A stretch of 64,000 bases of DNA from Ancrocorticia sp. (GCA_022648165.1 JALCLX010000003.1:1-64000); one strand, 5' to 3'; shown: positions 20,547-28,687, numbered from the stretch's first letter. Numbers and translations: made by a program. Notes: a model not told the origin generated them from the sequence alone.

Positions 20547-21476
20547 ATGTTCAGTTATGCGGCTGGAAACTACACCGGCTATGGTTTCATTTCCGATCGC
20601 TTCCAACTTCTCACGGGTACTGCTCCATATGATGAGGTCCTCCATCTCTGGGATCTCCTCGATCGCGCCGAGTCTGCAGATCGCGTAATCGAGGCCTTGC
20701 AAGCCGCTGGCATCCACGACTTTGCTGTGGCGGAACTCGCTGACGTGGAGAAGGTTGCGATGCGACTGGCCGTGAGCGGGAACAGCTCCATACAAATAGC
20801 CAATGCAATGGCTGTTACCGGATCGAACGACGTCCATGACGTTGTCCGCGAGGGCATCTTCGATATGACGATGCGGGTGGGAGACGCCTTTGATTCGGGT
20901 ATTCGGCTGCCCATGCGCCGCGGCATTGTGCGAACGAACCGCCTGTACTGGGGCGAAGCGGCGGAGCTTTCATCCGATTCGCACACCGCGACGGCGCATC
21001 CTACAGAGTCACTGAACGTGGCAGAGCTGGCCACGTACGCGCAAGAGCGCGAGGGGGACACGAGCGGAAAACCTTTGTATGCGTCCGAACTGGTCTTAGC
21101 GCCCGACCTGGGCGGCGAGCCTGCGGCTCCCGCGCCTCGCTTCTATCTGCGATTCGAATCGGGCGAAGAATGGCCGGTGGGTGACATCACAGTGGGGCGC
21201 AACCCGATCGTTCCTGCCGGAACGGTTTCGGAACGCGTCATTCTCGAATCCCCCCACGTCACCGTTTCTTCCACGCATGCGCGCATTTACCTGGCACAGG
21301 AAGGCGACGAGGCCCCGCAAGTGATTGTGCTGGATCTGGACTCCACAAATGGCTCCCGCATACGCCGCGGCGACGGTTCGGCGGAGAGAATCCAGCGGGG
21401 AGCTTTTGCGGCCCTTCGCGTGGGAGACCGCGTCGATTTCGGCGATGGCAATGTTGCACAGTTGTGCGTCCGATAG
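20547..21476 (+). CDS. FHA-domain protein with an uncharacterised N-terminal region
   Basis: A 309-residue protein. The C-terminal FHA domain (about residues 205-308) retains the phosphothreonine-binding residues: Arg in VGRNP (R218), Ser-x-His in VSSTHAR (H244) and TNGS (267-270). The first 140 residues (LHLWDLLDRAESADRVIEAL and onward) weakly resemble the N-terminal region of FHA proteins encoded in actinobacterial RDD/MoxR/DUF58/transglutaminase clusters, but none of those partners is nearby. A disordered Ser/Thr/Glu-rich linker joins the parts. It likely reads Ser/Thr kinase output; the ligand is unknown. Confidence 0.78.
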   Translation: MFSYAAGNYTGYGFISDRFQLLTGTAPYDEVLHLWDLLDRAESADRVIEALQAAGIHDFAVAELADVEKVAMRLAVSGNSSIQIANAMAVTGSNDVHDVVREGIFDMTMRVGDAFDSGIRLPMRRGIVRTNRLYWGEAAELSSDSHTATAHPTESLNVAELATYAQEREGDTSGKPLYASELVLAPDLGGEPAAPAPRFYLRFESGEEWPVGDITVGRNPIVPAGTVSERVILESPHVTVSSTHARIYLAQEGDEAPQVIVLDLDSTNGSRIRRGDGSAERIQRGAFAALRVGDRVDFGDGNVAQLCVR

Positions 21477-21498
21477 ATATTCACATTGTGACAAGCGC

Positions 21499-21514
21499 TC
21501 GCGCGAAAGCGCGA
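21499..21514 (+). other. Perfect GC-rich hairpin with GAAA loop
   Basis: TCGCGC-GAAA-GCGCGA forms a 6-bp stem with a stable tetraloop 22 bp after the FHA gene stop. No T-tract follows, so an intrinsic terminator is not clear; it could still end or protect the FHA transcript. Confidence 0.4.
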
Positions 21515-21521
21515 AACGACT

Positions 21522-21527
21522 TATGGT
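21522..21527 (+). promoter_or_regulatory. Candidate -10 box (TATGGT) for the leuA leader
   Basis: TATGGT ends 6 bases before the ATG of the leader peptide, so the leader peptide would be translated from the very 5' end of the transcript. The surrounding CTTA-TGG-TAAG is a short palindrome. Confidence 0.45.
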
Positions 21528-21533
21528 AAGAAC

Positions 21534-21581
21534 ATGCGTTCAGAAATGCTACTGCTTATCTGCCGCGACGGGGCCCGATAG
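21534..21581 (+). CDS. leuA leader peptide MRSEMLLLICRDGAR
   Basis: A 15-codon frame with three consecutive leucine codons (CTA CTG CTT) at 21549-21557, ending 73 bp before leuA. Leucine-rich leader peptides ahead of leuA are known in actinobacteria, where ribosome stalling at Leu codons during leucine shortage switches RNA structure. It is absent from ordinary ORF calls because of its size. The codons overlap the sequence that pairs with the leuA ribosome-binding region, and the stop lies in the loop of a GC-rich hairpin. Confidence 0.75.
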   Translation: MRSEMLLLICRDGAR

Positions 21582-21654
21582 ACCGGCTCCCCGGCGCGGG
21601 TATTCGTCATGCTGGTCTGAGCCACATAAGCACAGAACCTAATGAGGATAAGCA
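21553..21654 (+). promoter_or_regulatory. Leucine-responsive leader RNA of leuA (attenuator / RBS sequestration)
   Basis: TGCTTATC at 21553-21560, inside the leader leucine/isoleucine codons, is exactly complementary to GATAAGCA at 21647-21654, which runs from the last base of the GAGG Shine-Dalgarno to the base before the leuA ATG. A second hairpin pairs CCGCG (21563-21567) plus CGGGG (21569-21573) with CCCCG (21589-21593) plus CGCGG (21595-21599), with one A-G mismatch. When ribosomes clear the leader, the long-range helix could hide the RBS; a stall on Leu codons would block it. The folding and direction of control are inferred. Confidence 0.6.
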
Positions 21655-23427
21655 ATGAAAACTGAAGGTACGCACAACTACCAGACGAGCTCCGGCCTGC
21701 CATTTCAGAAATACCGGCCGTTCCTGGAATCCAACCCCGTATCGCTGCCAGACCGGACATGGCCAAATAATCGCTTGACTCATGCGCCACGCTGGCTGTC
21801 CACTGATTTGCGTGACGGCAACCAGGCACTGATCGAACCGATGGATCCGGCGCGCAAGATCGCGATGTTCAACCTGTTAATTTCAATGGGATTCAAGGAA
21901 ATCGAGATTGGCTTTCCCGCTGCCTCCCAAGCTGATTATGACTTCTGCCGCTATCTGGTAGACAACGATGCGGTTCCGGAAGAGGTCACAATCTCCGTAT
22001 TGACGCAGGCGCGCCCGGAGATCATCAAGCCCACCTTGGAGGCTATCGTTGGCCTGCCGCGGGCAACGGTGCACCTGTATAACGCGACATCGCCGCTTTT
22101 CCGGCGCGTGGTCTTTGGCCAGACGAAGGAACAATCCCGGCAGATGGCGGTGAGTGGTGTTCAAGAGGTCATGTCGTACATGGAGAAAATGATCGACGAC
22201 GACACGGTGGCCGGCTTGGAGTACTCGCCGGAGTTCTTTGTAGATACGGAGATGGATTTCGCGGTAGAGGTAGCCGCCGCCGTGATGGATGTGTGGCAGC
22301 CTGGTCCCGACCGGGAGATCATTCTCAATTTGCCCACGACCGTAGAGCGCTGTACGCCCAACGTGTATGCGGATGAAATCGAATACTTCTGCAGGAACCT
22401 GCCGCATCGTGAATACGCAGTGGTTTCCGCTCATAACCACAATGATCGCGGTACGGGAGTTGCGACGACGGAGCTGGCGATGCTGGCGGGCGTGGACCGC
22501 GTGGAGGGGTGCCTGTTTGGTCAAGGGGAGCGCACCGGCAACGTGGATCTTTTGACGGTAGCGCTCAACCTGTATTCGCAGGGCATTGATCCGCAATTGG
22601 ATATCCACGATATTGACGAGATCCGCCGCACTGTAGAACATTGCACAAGCATGGACGTTCCGCCGCGTGCACCCTATGGCGGCGACTTGGTGTACACATC
22701 GTTCTCGGGTTCGCACCAAGATGCGATCAAGAAGGGATTCGCCGAACGCAAGCGGCAGGTAGATGCTGCCGGTGGCGACGAAAACGCCGTGATATGGAGT
22801 GTGCCGTATCTGCCGATCGATCCGAAGGACGTAGGGCGAACCTACGAGGCAGTGGTGCGGGTCAATTCGCAATCTGGCAAGGGCGGCGTGGCATACCTGA
22901 TGTCCACCACAAGGCATCTGGATCTGCCACGGCGGATGCAGGTGGAGCTTTCACACATTGTGCAACGGTACACAGACCACTTTGGGGGCGAAGTCACTCC
23001 GGAGGCCTTGTGGCAGATCTTTGTGGACGAATACCTGCCATATACCGCTGCGGAGGGTTTAAAGCCGTGGGGCCATTACCGGCTGGTGGCGATCGCCATG
23101 ACGTCAGCGGACGAAGGCGAACATTCAGACGTGACTGCGACGGTGCGCGAGTATCTGCCCGGCGATCAGCACGTAGATCACAACATCTCGGCGCGCGGCA
23201 ATGGCCCGATTGACGCCTTCGTCACTGCGTTGGCGTCACTTGGCATTGACGTGCACGTCCTCGACTACGCGGAGCACGCGCTCTCTGAGGGAGGAGATGC
23301 TACTGCCGCGGCGTACGTGGAATGCAAAGTGGGAGACCAAGTGTTGTGGGGTTGCGGCATCGATCCTTCCACAACGCGTGCGAGCTTCAAAGCGATTATC
23401 AGCGCGGTCAACCGAGCCTTGCGGTAG
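21655..23427 (+). CDS. leuA: 2-isopropylmalate synthase
   Basis: First committed enzyme of leucine synthesis, joining acetyl-CoA and 2-oxoisovalerate. The 590-residue protein begins with the DRTWPNNRLTHAPRWLSTDLRDGNQAL-type region, of which RDGNQAL carries the catalytic Arg-Asp, includes SAHNHNDRGTGVA with the metal-binding His-x-His-type motif, and has a C-terminal regulatory LeuA dimer domain for leucine feedback. Length fits the long actinobacterial LeuA. RBS is AATGAGGATAAGCA, which takes part in the leader structure. Confidence 0.95.
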   Translation: MKTEGTHNYQTSSGLPFQKYRPFLESNPVSLPDRTWPNNRLTHAPRWLSTDLRDGNQALIEPMDPARKIAMFNLLISMGFKEIEIGFPAASQADYDFCRYLVDNDAVPEEVTISVLTQARPEIIKPTLEAIVGLPRATVHLYNATSPLFRRVVFGQTKEQSRQMAVSGVQEVMSYMEKMIDDDTVAGLEYSPEFFVDTEMDFAVEVAAAVMDVWQPGPDREIILNLPTTVERCTPNVYADEIEYFCRNLPHREYAVVSAHNHNDRGTGVATTELAMLAGVDRVEGCLFGQGERTGNVDLLTVALNLYSQGIDPQLDIHDIDEIRRTVEHCTSMDVPPRAPYGGDLVYTSFSGSHQDAIKKGFAERKRQVDAAGGDENAVIWSVPYLPIDPKDVGRTYEAVVRVNSQSGKGGVAYLMSTTRHLDLPRRMQVELSHIVQRYTDHFGGEVTPEALWQIFVDEYLPYTAAEGLKPWGHYRLVAIAMTSADEGEHSDVTATVREYLPGDQHVDHNISARGNGPIDAFVTALASLGIDVHVLDYAEHALSEGGDATAAAYVECKVGDQVLWGCGIDPSTTRASFKAIISAVNRALR

Positions 23428-23449
23428 CGCGGGCGGAGAATCGCGATTG

Positions 23450-24604
23450 CTAGCGCGGCCCCGCTGAGTCCTGCCCGAAGAAGGTGGGGCGTAGCGGGCG
23501 TTCGGCGCGCATTTCGGCGCGCATATGTTCGACGACGGCGTCGCGTGAACCGCCGTTCAACCGCGCAGTTTCACGGAAGCGTTGATACGCGGCACCGGAT
23601 TGGCAGATGCGCTCGATACCGGAGAGCTCCGCGGAGCATCCGAGTGCGGCTGCGTATGGTTCGAGCTGCTTAACCATCGCCCGTAGGGTATCTGCAACGG
23701 GTTCTTCTGTTCCGCGCTCGTCGGTGATCAGCACGGCATCCATGCCGTAGCGCGCTGCGCGCCACTTGTTTTCGGCCACAAACCAATCGGGCATCGATGG
23801 CAATTCGTCGCCCGCGTCGAAACGGCTAGAGAAGTAATCAACCAGGCAGTGAATCAATGCTGCTATCGCCGCCAGCTCTTCTATGTTAGTGTTCGCATCG
23901 GCAACTCTGAGCTCGAGCGTTCCCCACCCGGGGGATGGCCGCACGTCCCACCGGACTTCGTTGAAGTCTGTGATTGTGCCAGTGGACATCATGTCCGATG
24001 TGAAGCGCTCAAGCTGTTCCCACGTATCGAACTGGCGCGGAATGCCCGCGGTGGGTAATTGCTGGAACACCATAGCGCGGTTCGATGCGTAATGGGTGTC
24101 TTCCCCAGCCCAAAATGGGGACGATGAGGAGAGCGCCTGGATGTGGTAGGCGCGGGTCAGCACGGCCTTGAGCACAGGAAGCACTTTCTCGCGCCGGTCG
24201 ATTCCCACATGAACGTGAGTCCCGAACAACAACATTTGGCGGCCCCAATACTGGGTGCGATCCACCAAGGTGGCATACCGTTCTTTATTGGTGACGCGCT
24301 GATAAGCCGGATTTGCGAAAGGGTGTGCGCCAGCAGATGCCACATCGATACGCAGTGGCTCCGTCTTCTCCCGCAGCTGCGCCACCCCGGATTGCAGGTC
24401 TGCGATGCACGCCGCTACTGTGGTGTGGACCCCGGAAACCACTTCCACGGTGTTGAGAAGCATTTCGCCGTGAATAAACGGAGAATCGTGCAGAGCCGCG
24501 AGTATGTACGCTGCCGCCTGACGCAGATCATTGGAATCCTGATCGATGAGCTGAAGTTCCCATTCGATGCCAAGTGTTGATTGTTCAGAGCGTGCGAATT
24601 TCAT
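23450..24604 (-). CDS. YbdK-type carboxylate-amine ligase (glutamate-cysteine ligase family 2)
   Basis: About 384 residues from the ATG at 24604. It begins MKFARSEQSTLGIEWELQLID, where GIEWELQ is the ATP-grasp-like GCS2 start motif, and continues with EVVSGVHTT, GTHVHVGID and the ARYGMDAVLI regions. The family forms amide bonds between glutamate-like carboxylates and amines; YbdK of E. coli has weak gamma-glutamylcysteine ligase activity. The ATG overlaps the stop of the amidotransferase gene (ATGA), so the longer frame (to 24667) would lie inside that gene and is not favoured. Substrate unknown. Confidence 0.85.
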   Translation of the reverse strand: MKFARSEQSTLGIEWELQLIDQDSNDLRQAAAYILAALHDSPFIHGEMLLNTVEVVSGVHTTVAACIADLQSGVAQLREKTEPLRIDVASAGAHPFANPAYQRVTNKERYATLVDRTQYWGRQMLLFGTHVHVGIDRREKVLPVLKAVLTRAYHIQALSSSSPFWAGEDTHYASNRAMVFQQLPTAGIPRQFDTWEQLERFTSDMMSTGTITDFNEVRWDVRPSPGWGTLELRVADANTNIEELAAIAALIHCLVDYFSSRFDAGDELPSMPDWFVAENKWRAARYGMDAVLITDERGTEEPVADTLRAMVKQLEPYAAALGCSAELSGIERICQSGAAYQRFRETARLNGGSRDAVVEHMRAEMRAERPLRPTFFGQDSAGPR

Positions 24605-25320
24605 GAGACTCCATAAGAGGATACGAAGTGAGTGATGATGCCGTGTTCCACTGTGGCACGCTGACATGCAGCGAGCACGGATTCACGCGAATCGGCCGGA
24701 AAATAGGTGCCGGCGTAGTGCGACACGCGCAGGGCGATGCCGGTGCGTCCGATCTCAGGATGGTGCTGCGTGCCATAGATATGTGCACCGATGCGGCCAA
24801 TGTGAACGGGAACGGCCGGATTGCTCGCAAGCACAGTGAGCGATTCGGGCGGGTGGGTCACGGCGTCGTCGTGTGCGGAATAACACCGAAAGGTGCGTGG
24901 CAGCTTCCCGGTGAGCGGATCGGAGATGCCCGCCGCGGTGAGCTGGATGGTGTGAGCTGCCATCTCTTCCGGATAATCGCGGGTCAGTTGCGCTCCGGCC
25001 ACAAGGGCCAGCATCTGAAATCCAAAGCACAAACCCAGCGTTGGGAAATCCCGCGCAAGAAGGAAGGAACACAGATTCTGAAGGTTCTGCTCGGTAGCTT
25101 TGTGGGTATCGGACTTCACCGGGGCGAGATAACTATAGGGCGATCCTGTGATAATCACACCACTGTAGCGGGTCAGTTCGGGAAGCCGCATTGCAGGGGT
25201 CAAAAGGTCTAACGCTTCGAGCTGGGAGGAAACGAGGCGGCCATAGCGGAGTATAGCTGCCCGTTCGTCATGAGCTATTGCTCCAGGTGGCCGCGCTACT
25301 GCGAGCAGGAACGGTTTCAT
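24601..25320 (-). CDS. Class I glutamine amidotransferase-like protein
   Basis: A 239-residue GATase1 protein with nucleophile Cys in GLCFGFQML and the His-x-Glu pair in QHHPE; GVIITGSPYSYLA is the oxyanion strand region. No synthetase domain is attached. Such stand-alone proteins act as amidotransferase subunits, GMP-synthase-like proteins or gamma-glutamyl hydrolases. Translation is coupled by ATGA to the YbdK-like ligase, so the two may make and cleave, or feed nitrogen into, the same gamma-glutamyl compound; this is inference. Confidence 0.85.
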   Translation of the reverse strand: MKPFLLAVARPPGAIAHDERAAILRYGRLVSSQLEALDLLTPAMRLPELTRYSGVIITGSPYSYLAPVKSDTHKATEQNLQNLCSFLLARDFPTLGLCFGFQMLALVAGAQLTRDYPEEMAAHTIQLTAAGISDPLTGKLPRTFRCYSAHDDAVTHPPESLTVLASNPAVPVHIGRIGAHIYGTQHHPEIGRTGIALRVSHYAGTYFPADSRESVLAACQRATVEHGIITHFVSSYGVS

Positions 25321-25326
25321 GCGTGC

Positions 25327-25332
25327 AGCTTA
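25327..25332 (-). promoter_or_regulatory. Candidate -10 box (TAAGCT) for the amidotransferase-ligase operon
   Basis: Read on the minus strand, TAAGCT ends 6 bases before the ATG at 25320. No Shine-Dalgarno is present in the interval, suggesting a leaderless mRNA. Confidence 0.45.
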
Positions 25333-25381
25333 CCAAGGCAGATCCGGCATCCACAGTGGCGTGCACGACACGGTGCTCTCG

Positions 25382-25888
25382 TCAGATCCGGGCGCCGTCA
25401 TCGGATGGATCAGTATCGTCTCGGTGCGGAGTGAAGGCAAAGAGAATCGTGGCAGTCGCCCCGATGGCAGCGATCAGGCAGATCCCTACCATCCAGCCGC
25501 CGCCGGGAACAATGTTTAACCCGCTGAGTAGTGCATAGCCTACTAAAACAGCAGGAATCAGCCACAGTAAGTAGGCATTGTGCGGAGGAGCTGGGCGCAG
25601 TGGTTCCAAGAGAGAAGGATCGATTGTATCCGGATCGATCGACGTATCTGGATCATATGGCCCCGCATCGTCTTCGGCTGGCGGTGACCAATCCCGCGGG
25701 CCGGCCACGCGCGTGCCAGCAGATTCGTCAGCGGGCTGCGGCGGCTGGACGGGCAGCTCCTCCGAGGCGGAAGGGCGCTGTGCGAACTCGGCTTCGGCGG
25801 ACGCGAATTCGCCTTCCATTGACGAAACGATCTTTTGCCACTCTTCGTCAAAATGCTGATCTGAGGCGGAGTTTCTATCGGGTGCCAC
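25382..25888 (-). CDS. Hypothetical two-helix membrane protein with acidic, Pro-rich N-terminus
   Basis: A 168-residue protein starting at GTG (VAPDRNSASDQHFDEEW). The first 100 residues are hydrophilic, rich in Glu, Asp and Pro (DPDTSIDPDTIDPSLLEPL region), then two hydrophobic helices (AYLLWLIPAVLVGYALLSGL and MVGICLIAAIGATATILF) and a short charged tail. The FDEEWQKIV start resembles small actinobacterial membrane proteins of unknown function. It is separated from the amidotransferase by 61 bp and diverges from pfp. Not recognised further. Confidence 0.65.
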   Translation of the reverse strand: MAPDRNSASDQHFDEEWQKIVSSMEGEFASAEAEFAQRPSASEELPVQPPQPADESAGTRVAGPRDWSPPAEDDAGPYDPDTSIDPDTIDPSLLEPLRPAPPHNAYLLWLIPAVLVGYALLSGLNIVPGGGWMVGICLIAAIGATATILFAFTPHRDDTDPSDDGARI

Positions 25889-25894
25889 ATGCCC

Positions 25895-25900
25895 AGAATA
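25895..25900 (-). promoter_or_regulatory. Candidate -10 box (TATTCT) for the membrane protein gene
   Basis: On the minus strand TATTCT ends 6 bases before the GTG at 25888, the spacing expected for leaderless initiation. Confidence 0.45.
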
Positions 25901-26008
25901 CCGGGGAACGATGATCCCAGGCGAGCATGTGAGGAGGCCGTTAGAATAAGCGCAGTGGTGCGCCCGGCGCGCCGCACATCAACTTTAGCGTGCAAGGAAA
26001 GGTTTCTG

Positions 26009-27223
26009 ATGACTGTTCGTCGCGTTGCCCTGCTGACAGCGGGTGGCTTTGCTCCATGCCTCTCGTCGGCTGTGGGAGGGCTCATTGAGCGCTACAACGA
26101 GATTGCTCCGGATGTGGAGATTATTGCTTATCAGTACGGGTACCACGGTTTGCTCACCGGCAACTATGTGGTTGTGGATGAGGAGGCACGCAAGCACGCC
26201 GGCGTGCTCCATCGGTTTGGTGGATCACCCATCGGCAACTCTCGCGTGAAGCTGACCAATGCAAAAAACCTGGTAGAGCGTGGGCTAGTCAAGGAAGGCG
26301 AGAACCCATTGGAGGTGGCCGCGGAGCAGCTGCGCAAAGACGGCGTCGACGTGCTTCACACAATCGGTGGCGATGATACGAACACAACGGCCGCAGATTT
26401 GGCGGCCTACCTGCACGAGCACAACTACGAGCTCACGGTGGTGGGCCTTCCGAAGACCATCGATAACGACATCGTTCCTATCCGCCAATCGCTCGGTGCG
26501 TGGACGGCGGCGGAAGAAGCATCAAACTTCGCGCAGCACGTGATCGGCGAACACCGGTCTAATCCGCGCATGCTCATTGTCCATGAAGTGATGGGACGCA
26601 ATTGCGGATACCTGACCGCGCAGTCGGCAAAGTATTACCACGATTGGGTGGGCAAACAGGAGTGGGTCCCCTCCATCGGACTGACACCAGAACGCTGGGA
26701 CGTCCACGCGGTGTATCTTCCGGAGATGGCAATCGATTTGGATTCGGAAGCCAAGCGGCTTCGTGGAATCATGGATCAAATCGGGAACGTCAACATCTTC
26801 CTATCCGAGGGTGCCGGCATCGACGAGATCATTAAGGAAAAGGAAGCAGCGGGCGAAGAGGTGCTGCGCGATCCGTTTGGCCACGTCAAGCTGGACACCA
26901 TCAATCCCGGTCAGTGGTTCGCGAAGCAGTTTGCGCAGCGTATCGGCGCGGAGAAAGTGATGGTGCAAAAGTCCGGGTACTTCTCCCGTGCGTGGCACGC
27001 GAACGCTGACGACCTGCGGCTCATCAAGGGCATGGTGGATTTGGCGGTCGACTGCGCGCTCGCTGGAAAGCCCGGTGTGATTGGGCACGACGAGGAGAAC
27101 GGCGACGTGTTGACCAACATCGCATTCCCACGCATCAAGGGCGGTAAGCCCTTCGATATTAGCCAGAAGTGGTTTGTAGACACGATGGCGTCGATCGGCC
27201 AAGAGGTTCACCCCCACAAGTAG
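26009..27223 (+). CDS. pfp: Pyrophosphate-dependent phosphofructokinase
   Basis: A 404-residue glycolytic enzyme converting fructose-6-phosphate to fructose-1,6-bisphosphate. The phosphoryl-donor loop reads GGDDT at residues 120-124, where Asp replaces the Gly typical of ATP enzymes, and PKTIDND lies at 148-154 with Lys149; both are signatures of PPi use. The VMGRNCGYLTA motif binds substrate. The ATG at 26009 follows AAGGAAAGG and begins the conserved MTVRRVALLTAGGFAPCL, so the 40 upstream codons are not coding. A TAGAAT box lies at 25942-25947. PPi use makes the step reversible. Confidence 0.92.
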   Translation: MTVRRVALLTAGGFAPCLSSAVGGLIERYNEIAPDVEIIAYQYGYHGLLTGNYVVVDEEARKHAGVLHRFGGSPIGNSRVKLTNAKNLVERGLVKEGENPLEVAAEQLRKDGVDVLHTIGGDDTNTTAADLAAYLHEHNYELTVVGLPKTIDNDIVPIRQSLGAWTAAEEASNFAQHVIGEHRSNPRMLIVHEVMGRNCGYLTAQSAKYYHDWVGKQEWVPSIGLTPERWDVHAVYLPEMAIDLDSEAKRLRGIMDQIGNVNIFLSEGAGIDEIIKEKEAAGEEVLRDPFGHVKLDTINPGQWFAKQFAQRIGAEKVMVQKSGYFSRAWHANADDLRLIKGMVDLAVDCALAGKPGVIGHDEENGDVLTNIAFPRIKGGKPFDISQKWFVDTMASIGQEVHPHK

Positions 27224-27246
27224 CGCTTTTGGGAACATTGTTGGTT

Positions 27247-27288
27247 GTGGCTGGCCTTTATTCCGCTGAGCGGCTAAAGGCCAGCCAC
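27247..27288. terminator. Long perfect stem-loop between pfp and the DAHP synthase gene
   Basis: Arms of 14 bp (27247-27260 and 27275-27288) are perfectly complementary. The 14-base loop contains its own CCGC-TGA-GCGG stem. It starts 23 bp after the pfp stop. There is no T-tract, which is common for actinobacterial terminators. It ends 15 bp before the -10 box of the next gene, so it could also affect that promoter. Confidence 0.65.
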
Positions 27289-27303
27289 CGCCGTTAAAAA
27301 GAA

Positions 27304-27309
27304 TAGAAT
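27304..27309 (+). promoter_or_regulatory. Candidate -10 box (TAGAAT) for the DAHP synthase gene
   Basis: TAGAAT ends 6 bases before the ATG at 27316. The interval CACCCC has no ribosome-binding site, so a leaderless mRNA is predicted. Confidence 0.5.
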
Positions 27310-27315
27310 CACCCC

Positions 27316-28674
27316 ATGTTCAATGACGCAGATGAGCAGACCTTAGCTTCAATTCTCGCGTGGCGCGACCTGCCCGCGAAGCACCAGCCGGATTGGCCCG
27401 ACAAGGCTGAACTTGAGCGGCTCATGGCGTATCTGCGGACTCTGCCGCCGTTGGTTTTCGCTGGTGAGGCGGATAAATTGAAGCAAGAGATGGCGGCTGC
27501 CGGCCGCGGCCAAGCGTTCGTGCTGATGGGCGGGGACTGCGCTGAATCGTTCGCAGATTCCAGCGCTGATCGCATTCGAGCGCGCATCCGTACCATTCTT
27601 CAGATGGCGGCCGTTTTGACGTACGCTGCCTCTGTACCTGTGGTGAAGATTGGACGGATGGCCGGTCAGTTCGCGAAACCGCGGTCAAATCCATTTGAGA
27701 CACGCGATGGTGTGACGCTGCCGTCGTACATGGGCGACGCCGTCAACGGCCACGAGTTCACGCGAGAGGCACGGACGCCCGATCCCCACCGTCTGATTGA
27801 GGCGTATCAGCGCTCGGTCTCCACACTGAATTTAGTTCGCGCATTTACAACCGGTGGCTTTGCAGACTTAGCAAAGGTGCACGAATGGAATAAAGGCTTC
27901 ATGGCCAATCCTGCATACGCGAAGTACGAGGCGATGGCCGGAGAGATTGACCGGGCGATGCGTTTCATGAAAGCGGCAGGCGTATCAACTGATTCGTTCC
28001 GTACGGTGGATCTGTACTCTTCGCACGAGGCGCTGCTCCTGCCATACGAGGAAGCGATGACCCGCATCGATTCTCGCACGGGTACGCCTTACAACACATC
28101 CGCGCATTTCCTATGGATCGGGGAGCGCACACGCGATATCGGCGGTGCTCACGTTGAGATGCTGTCTCACGTGCGCAATCCGATTGGTGTGAAGTTGGGG
28201 CCACGCACAACCGTGGCAGATGCCATCGCCCTGATCGATAAATTGAATCCAGAGGGAGAACCCGGCAGGCTGACATTCATCACCAGGATGGGAGCGGATA
28301 AGATCCGGGATTGCTTACCGCCACTGGTCGAAGGTGTGGCACGCGATGGGCGGCCCGTCACGTGGGTGACCGATCCGATGCACGGCAACACGATCACAGC
28401 AAAGAACGGGTTGAAGACCCGCAGGCTTTCCGACATTATGCGGGAGATTCAGGGATTCTTTGCCGTCCACCAAGAATTGGGTACACATCCAGGTGGCATT
28501 CATGTGGAGTTGACAGGCGACGACGTCACTGAGGTCTTGGGCGGTTCAGAGGAAGTCGTGGAAGATACCCTCGAAGAACGCTACGAAACCTTGGTGGATC
28601 CACGGCTGAACCATCAGCAGTCTTTGGAGATGGCTTTCCTGGTAGCGGAGCAGCTGCGCGATATTGACATCTAG
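27316..28674 (+). CDS. aroG: Class II 3-deoxy-7-phosphoheptulonate (DAHP) synthase
   Basis: First enzyme of the shikimate pathway, condensing PEP and erythrose-4-phosphate. The 452-residue protein has class II landmarks: LPPLVFAGEAD, FVLMGGDCAESF with the metal-binding cysteine, RMAGQFAKPRS, IGERTRD, and the C-terminal HPGGIHVELTGDDVTE segment. It is the plant/mycobacterial type. In M. tuberculosis aroG (Rv2178c) is likewise close to a kinase (pknL) and Rv2175c, as here. It is convergent with the kinase gene, with 13 bp between stops. Confidence 0.94.
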   Translation: MFNDADEQTLASILAWRDLPAKHQPDWPDKAELERLMAYLRTLPPLVFAGEADKLKQEMAAAGRGQAFVLMGGDCAESFADSSADRIRARIRTILQMAAVLTYAASVPVVKIGRMAGQFAKPRSNPFETRDGVTLPSYMGDAVNGHEFTREARTPDPHRLIEAYQRSVSTLNLVRAFTTGGFADLAKVHEWNKGFMANPAYAKYEAMAGEIDRAMRFMKAAGVSTDSFRTVDLYSSHEALLLPYEEAMTRIDSRTGTPYNTSAHFLWIGERTRDIGGAHVEMLSHVRNPIGVKLGPRTTVADAIALIDKLNPEGEPGRLTFITRMGADKIRDCLPPLVEGVARDGRPVTWVTDPMHGNTITAKNGLKTRRLSDIMREIQGFFAVHQELGTHPGGIHVELTGDDVTEVLGGSEEVVEDTLEERYETLVDPRLNHQQSLEMAFLVAEQLRDIDI

Positions 28675-28687
28675 GTGCGTTGGCGAA

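Noticed and set aside
21883-22917. A 344-codon minus-strand open frame within leuA
   Set aside because: It is fully antisense to leuA, which has clear family motifs; the composition is Arg/His/Cys-rich and no domain is recognisable.
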